A DNA stretch of 17,395 nucleotides from the NCBI GenBank assembly GCA_964383905.1, contig CAYLJO010000127.1, forward strand, positions 1 through 17,395, in the 5' to 3' direction. How positions within the stretch are numbered: the first letter of the stretch is position 1; every line of letters begins with the position of its first letter. The notes beneath the pieces are model-generated. The model saw only the letters and a program-made list of their open reading frames with translations. It was not told the origin of the DNA and searched no databases. The translations under genes and the position numbers were made by a program. Below are positions 14,495 to 17,395 of the stretch, in pieces. This stretch comes from CAYLJO01 sp964383905. Its GTDB lineage: Bacteria > Acidobacteriota > Blastocatellia > Pyrinomonadales > Pyrinomonadaceae.

Positions 14495-16966
14495 ATGAGG
14501 ATTCTCCTACAAGATCTTCGGTATGCAGGCCGGATGTTGCTCAAACATCCCGGCTTTACCGGGGTGGCGGCGCTCGCCCTGGCGCTGGGCATCGGAGCGA
14601 ACAGCGCCATCTTCTCGGTCATCAACGCCGTGCTGCTGCGGCCACTTCCCTACCAAGACCCAGACCGGATCATCACGATCTGGGAGACCAACCCGCATCT
14701 TCAGCTGGGCTTTGATAAGTTTCCCTGCTCGGCGGCCAACTTTATTGACTGGCGCGAGCAGAACCATGTCTTCGGGCATATCGCGGCCCTCAGTTCTGAC
14801 CCCTTCAATCTCGAAGGCCGGGGCGAGCCGGAAAAGCTTGGCGGGGCGCGAGTTTCGGCCGACCTCTTCGCGGTGTTAGGGGTGGAGGCGTCGCTCGGCC
14901 GCGCCTTCCTGCCTGAGGAAGACCAGCCCGGCCATAACCATGTTGTTGTCTTGAGCCACAGCCTCTGGCAGCGACGCTTCGGCTCCGACCCCGGCGTCAT
15001 CGGACAGGCGGTCAGGTTCAACGGCGAAAGCTACACGGTGGTCGGGGTCATGCCCCCGGGCTTCCATTACCCCCACGGGACTGACATGCCTGCTTACTTC
15101 CAATTCCCGGCGCAGACCGAGGTCTGGTCGCCGATTGCGCTCAGGGCCGAGCAGATCAAGAACCGTGGCGGTATTAATAAGGCCGTGATCGCGCGGCTCA
15201 AGCCGGGCGTCACACTCAAGCAGGCGCAGGCGGAGATGGACACCATTGCGCAGCGCATCGGGCAGCAGTATCCGGATACGGAGGCCGGCTTCGGCGTCAC
15301 CCTTATTCCACTGCACGAGCAGGTGACGGGAAGCTTACGGCCGTCCCTTCTGACTCTGCTGGGCGCGGTCGGCTTTGTGCTGGCGGTAGCGTGCGCCAAT
15401 GTCGCCAACCTGTTATTGGCCAGGGCCGCGGCGCGGCAAAAGGAGATCGCCATTCGCACCGCGCTCGGGGCCGGCCGGTGGCGCATCGTCCGGCAACTGC
15501 TCACCGAGAGTGTGCTGCTGTCATCGCTCGGCGGCGGCCTCGGTCTCCTGCTGGGAATGTGGGGCATTGATCTCCTGATTGCCGCCACCCCGGAGAATAT
15601 TCCGCGCTTCAAAGAGGTCAGCCTGGATGCGCGAGTGCTCGGCTTTACTCTCGTGGTCTCGCTATTGACCGGGATCATCTTCGGCCTCGCGCCTGCGCTG
15701 CAGGCCTCAAAGCCGGACCTCAACGAATCGCTCAAAGAAGGGGGCAGGGGCTCGACGAGCGTCCGCCATCGCGTCCGCAGCCTGCTGGTCATATCCGAGG
15801 TGGCCCTGGCGCTCGTGTTACTGATCGGCGCCGGCCTGATGATTAAAAGCTTCTTGCGCCTTCAGCAGGTCGATCCGGGTCTCGACCCTCATCATGTCCT
15901 CACCATGCGGCTCTCGATACCGTATGCTAAATATTCTAAGGATGAGCAGCGGATCGCTTTCTACCGGCAGCTCTTAGAGCGGACCGAGTCTTTGCCCGGC
16001 GTACAGGCGGTTGGGGCCGTCTCGGAGATTCCATTAAGCGGGGCCGAAGATCTTGAAGGCTTCACCATTGAAGGCCGCCCGCCCGTCAAATCCCTTCAAG
16101 AGATGCCGATTGCCAACTATCACACGGTGACGCCCGATTATTTTCGCGCGATGGGCATCACGTTGCTCAAGGGCCGTCAGTTAACCGAAGGCGATAAAGA
16201 GGACGCTCCGGGTGTCGTGATCATTAATGAAACCTTCGCCCACCGTTTCTTCCCCGGCGAGGACGCCATCGGCAAGCGGGTCACATTCGATAATCCGGAA
16301 AAAGAGAAGGCGTCCTGGAATTCGATCGTGGGGGTGGTGCGAGATGTGAAGCATTCTGCCTTGGACGCTGAGCCCAGACCGGAGATCTTCAGGCCGTTCT
16401 TTCAGAGCCCCGGCACATCCTTCAGTGGAGACCTGGCGCTTGTCGCGCGTACCGTTTCGGATCCTCTCAGCCTGGCCGCCGCCATCCGGAATGAGGTCTG
16501 GGCGGTAGACAAGGAGATGCCCGTTTACGATATTGAGACGATGGATCAAATCATCGCGGAATCGGTCTCGCGGCGGCGATTCAACATGCTGCTGCTGGGC
16601 GTCTTCGCCGCGGTGGCGATGATTTTGGCAACCGTCGGAATCTACGGGGTGATGTCCTACACGGTCAGCCAGCGGACGCACGAGATCGGTATCCGCATGG
16701 CTCTCGGCGCGGAGCGCGGGGATGTCCTCAGGCTGGTAGTCGGACAGGGAATGATGCAGGCGCTCGCCGGCGTGGCCATTGGACTGGCGGGCGCCTTTGC
16801 CGTCACGCGCGTCATGGCGAGCCTGCTCTACGGTGTGAGTGCGACAGATCCCGTCACCTTTATCGGCATCTCACTGCTCCTGGCAATGATCGCGCTGATC
16901 GCCTGCTACATTCCGGCACGCCGTGCGATGAAGGTGGACCCGATGGTGGCGCTACGGTATGAGTAG
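14495..16966 (+). CDS. ADOP-family ABC transporter permease, array copy 6
   Basis: 823-residue duplicated permease and the longest copy. It starts MRILLQDLRYAGRMLLKHPG, with membrane segment 1 at about 21-47 and the first extracytoplasmic domain at about 50-280. Three membrane segments include VLAVACANVANLLLARA, then the second unit ends VALRYE. The extra length lies partly in a long loop of the first domain (about 192-209, between GFHYP and VWSPIAL), at the same place as the extension in copy 2. The centre of the protein (PENIPRFKEVSLDARVLGF) resembles copies 3 and 4, while the C-terminal part matches copy 5 (ARRAMKVDPM). The gene therefore looks mosaic. ATPase-facing segments RQKEIAIRTALGAG and QRTHEIGIRMALGAE are intact. 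It ends the permease array; 95 nt separate it from an ABC ATPase gene. Confidence 0.94.
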   Translation: MRILLQDLRYAGRMLLKHPGFTGVAALALALGIGANSAIFSVINAVLLRPLPYQDPDRIITIWETNPHLQLGFDKFPCSAANFIDWREQNHVFGHIAALSSDPFNLEGRGEPEKLGGARVSADLFAVLGVEASLGRAFLPEEDQPGHNHVVVLSHSLWQRRFGSDPGVIGQAVRFNGESYTVVGVMPPGFHYPHGTDMPAYFQFPAQTEVWSPIALRAEQIKNRGGINKAVIARLKPGVTLKQAQAEMDTIAQRIGQQYPDTEAGFGVTLIPLHEQVTGSLRPSLLTLLGAVGFVLAVACANVANLLLARAAARQKEIAIRTALGAGRWRIVRQLLTESVLLSSLGGGLGLLLGMWGIDLLIAATPENIPRFKEVSLDARVLGFTLVVSLLTGIIFGLAPALQASKPDLNESLKEGGRGSTSVRHRVRSLLVISEVALALVLLIGAGLMIKSFLRLQQVDPGLDPHHVLTMRLSIPYAKYSKDEQRIAFYRQLLERTESLPGVQAVGAVSEIPLSGAEDLEGFTIEGRPPVKSLQEMPIANYHTVTPDYFRAMGITLLKGRQLTEGDKEDAPGVVIINETFAHRFFPGEDAIGKRVTFDNPEKEKASWNSIVGVVRDVKHSALDAEPRPEIFRPFFQSPGTSFSGDLALVARTVSDPLSLAAAIRNEVWAVDKEMPVYDIETMDQIIAESVSRRRFNMLLLGVFAAVAMILATVGIYGVMSYTVSQRTHEIGIRMALGAERGDVLRLVVGQGMMQALAGVAIGLAGAFAVTRVMASLLYGVSATDPVTFIGISLLLAMIALIACYIPARRAMKVDPMVALRYE
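16661..16711 (+). repeat. 51-nt exact repeat in copy 6 (pair with 14157-14207)
   Basis: Second member of the 51-nt identical pair between permeases 5 and 6. The centres are about 2.5 kb apart in direct orientation, so recombination between them would delete or duplicate one whole permease gene unit. Confidence 0.85.
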
Positions 16967-17061
16967 GTGAAACGGTCAACCGTCGATAGTGGGGGAAGAT
17001 TGTTCGACCATTCGACAGTAACCATTTGCCAGATGAATCATTAATTCTGTAAGGAGAAAAG
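16967..17061. other. AT-richer 95-nt gap before the ATPase gene, possible promoter or operator
   Basis: The gap contains the near-palindrome ACGGT-CA-ACCGT (16972-16983), a direct repeat of TTCGAC (17003-17008 and 17011-17016), and an A/T-rich stretch from about 17035 to 17050. TTCGACA (17011-17017) with sequence such as AATCAT around 17036-17041 could form a weak sigma-70-like promoter. AAGGAG (17051-17056) is the Shine-Dalgarno for the ATPase, 5 nt before its ATG. No intrinsic terminator for the permease array is seen. The length and base composition suggest a possible new transcription start, but read-through from the array is equally possible. Confidence 0.4.
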
Positions 17062-17395
17062 ATGAGCGCATCAGCCCAATCATTAACCCAAACATTAATC
17101 CATCTCGAAGATGTCAAGAAGGTTTTCTACACCGACGAGGTGGAAACCCACGCCCTGGCGGGCATCCACCTGGATATCAAGAACGGGGAATACATCTCGA
17201 TCGCCGGGCCCTCGGGCTGCGGGAAATCGACGCTGCTCTCCATCCTGGGCCTCCTGGATTCACCGACCGACGGCAGCTATCAACTTAACGGAAAGCCGGT
17301 GCAGGATCTTAACCTCTCGGAGCGGGCGCGGATCCGCAATCGCGAGGTCGGCTTCATCTTTCAGAGCTTCAACCTGATCGGCGACCTCACCGTTT
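17062..17395 (+). CDS. ABC transporter ATP-binding protein, MacB/LolD type (partial, runs off the window end)
   Basis: The first 111 residues of an ATP-hydrolysing subunit are visible, with no stop before the window ends. The A-loop aromatic is probably Y23 (VFYTDEVETHALAG). Walker A is GPSGCGKST (49-57), followed by LLSILGLLDSPTDGSY. The Q-loop is at FIFQSFNLIGDLTV (Q101). The run from Walker A to IFQSFNLI is typical of the MacB/LolD/FtsE group that powers FtsX-like permeases. The signature, Walker B and switch regions lie beyond the window. The start is supported by AAGGAG 5 nt upstream. It is on the same strand as the six permeases, 95 nt after the last. It could energise them in trans, or belong to a separate MacAB-type operon that continues downstream. 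The family call is secure; the partner is not. Confidence 0.93.
   Translation, partial: MSASAQSLTQTLIHLEDVKKVFYTDEVETHALAGIHLDIKNGEYISIAGPSGCGKSTLLSILGLLDSPTDGSYQLNGKPVQDLNLSERARIRNREVGFIFQSFNLIGDLTV

Noticed and set aside
2231..16966. Shared C-terminal V-D-P-x-x-A-L-R-Y-E tail in all six permeases, considered as a novel targeting tag
   Set aside because: Very similar tails end many MacB/FtsX-type permeases, so this is ordinary family conservation.
17111..17377. 88-codon plus-strand frame overlapping the ATPase start
   Set aside because: It is out of frame with the Walker A and Q-loop coding sequence beginning at 17062, which has a good ribosome binding site. The 17111 frame is only its shadow.

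Overview
The window is GC-rich DNA, and every gene supported here lies on the plus strand. It is dominated by six consecutive, full-length (800-823 residue) paralogous membrane proteins. They match the ADOP family (acidobacterial duplicated orphan permease: one chain carrying two FtsX/MacB-type permease units). Large tandem paralog sets of this family are a hallmark of Acidobacteriota, so the source is most likely an acidobacterium. That assignment is inferred from gene content, not from a phylogenetic marker.

Layout. Positions 1-207 are non-coding and contain a short hairpin. Positions 208-330 hold the first ~32 codons of a further ADOP gene, which then loses homology at a 7-bp palindrome (296-312). 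Directly downstream is a membrane-anchored GAF plus SpoIIE/RsbU-type PP2C phosphatase (359-2134). After a ~96-nt gap come the six permeases: 2231-4657, 4682-7132, 7163-9601, 9610-12027, 12060-14462 and 14495-16966. They are separated by only 8-32 nt, each with its own Shine-Dalgarno sequence, so they look like one transcription unit. After a more AT-rich 95-nt gap, an ABC ATPase of the MacB/LolD type starts at 17062 and runs off the window end (111 residues visible, with Walker A and Q-loop).

How the genes may work together. Each permease carries two permease units, so one chain is equivalent to a MacB permease dimer with two large extracytoplasmic domains, but none has a nucleotide-binding domain. 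All keep the cytoplasmic segments that normally contact an ATPase. The downstream ATPase is therefore a candidate shared motor, although the gap may instead mark a separate transporter operon. The phosphatase could be a signalling input, but it is linked to the transporters only by position. The most notable points are the size of the array, the ATPase next to supposedly orphan permeases, signs of sequence exchange between copies, the broken seventh copy in front of the phosphatase, and a roughly 60-residue insertion in the phosphatase catalytic domain.
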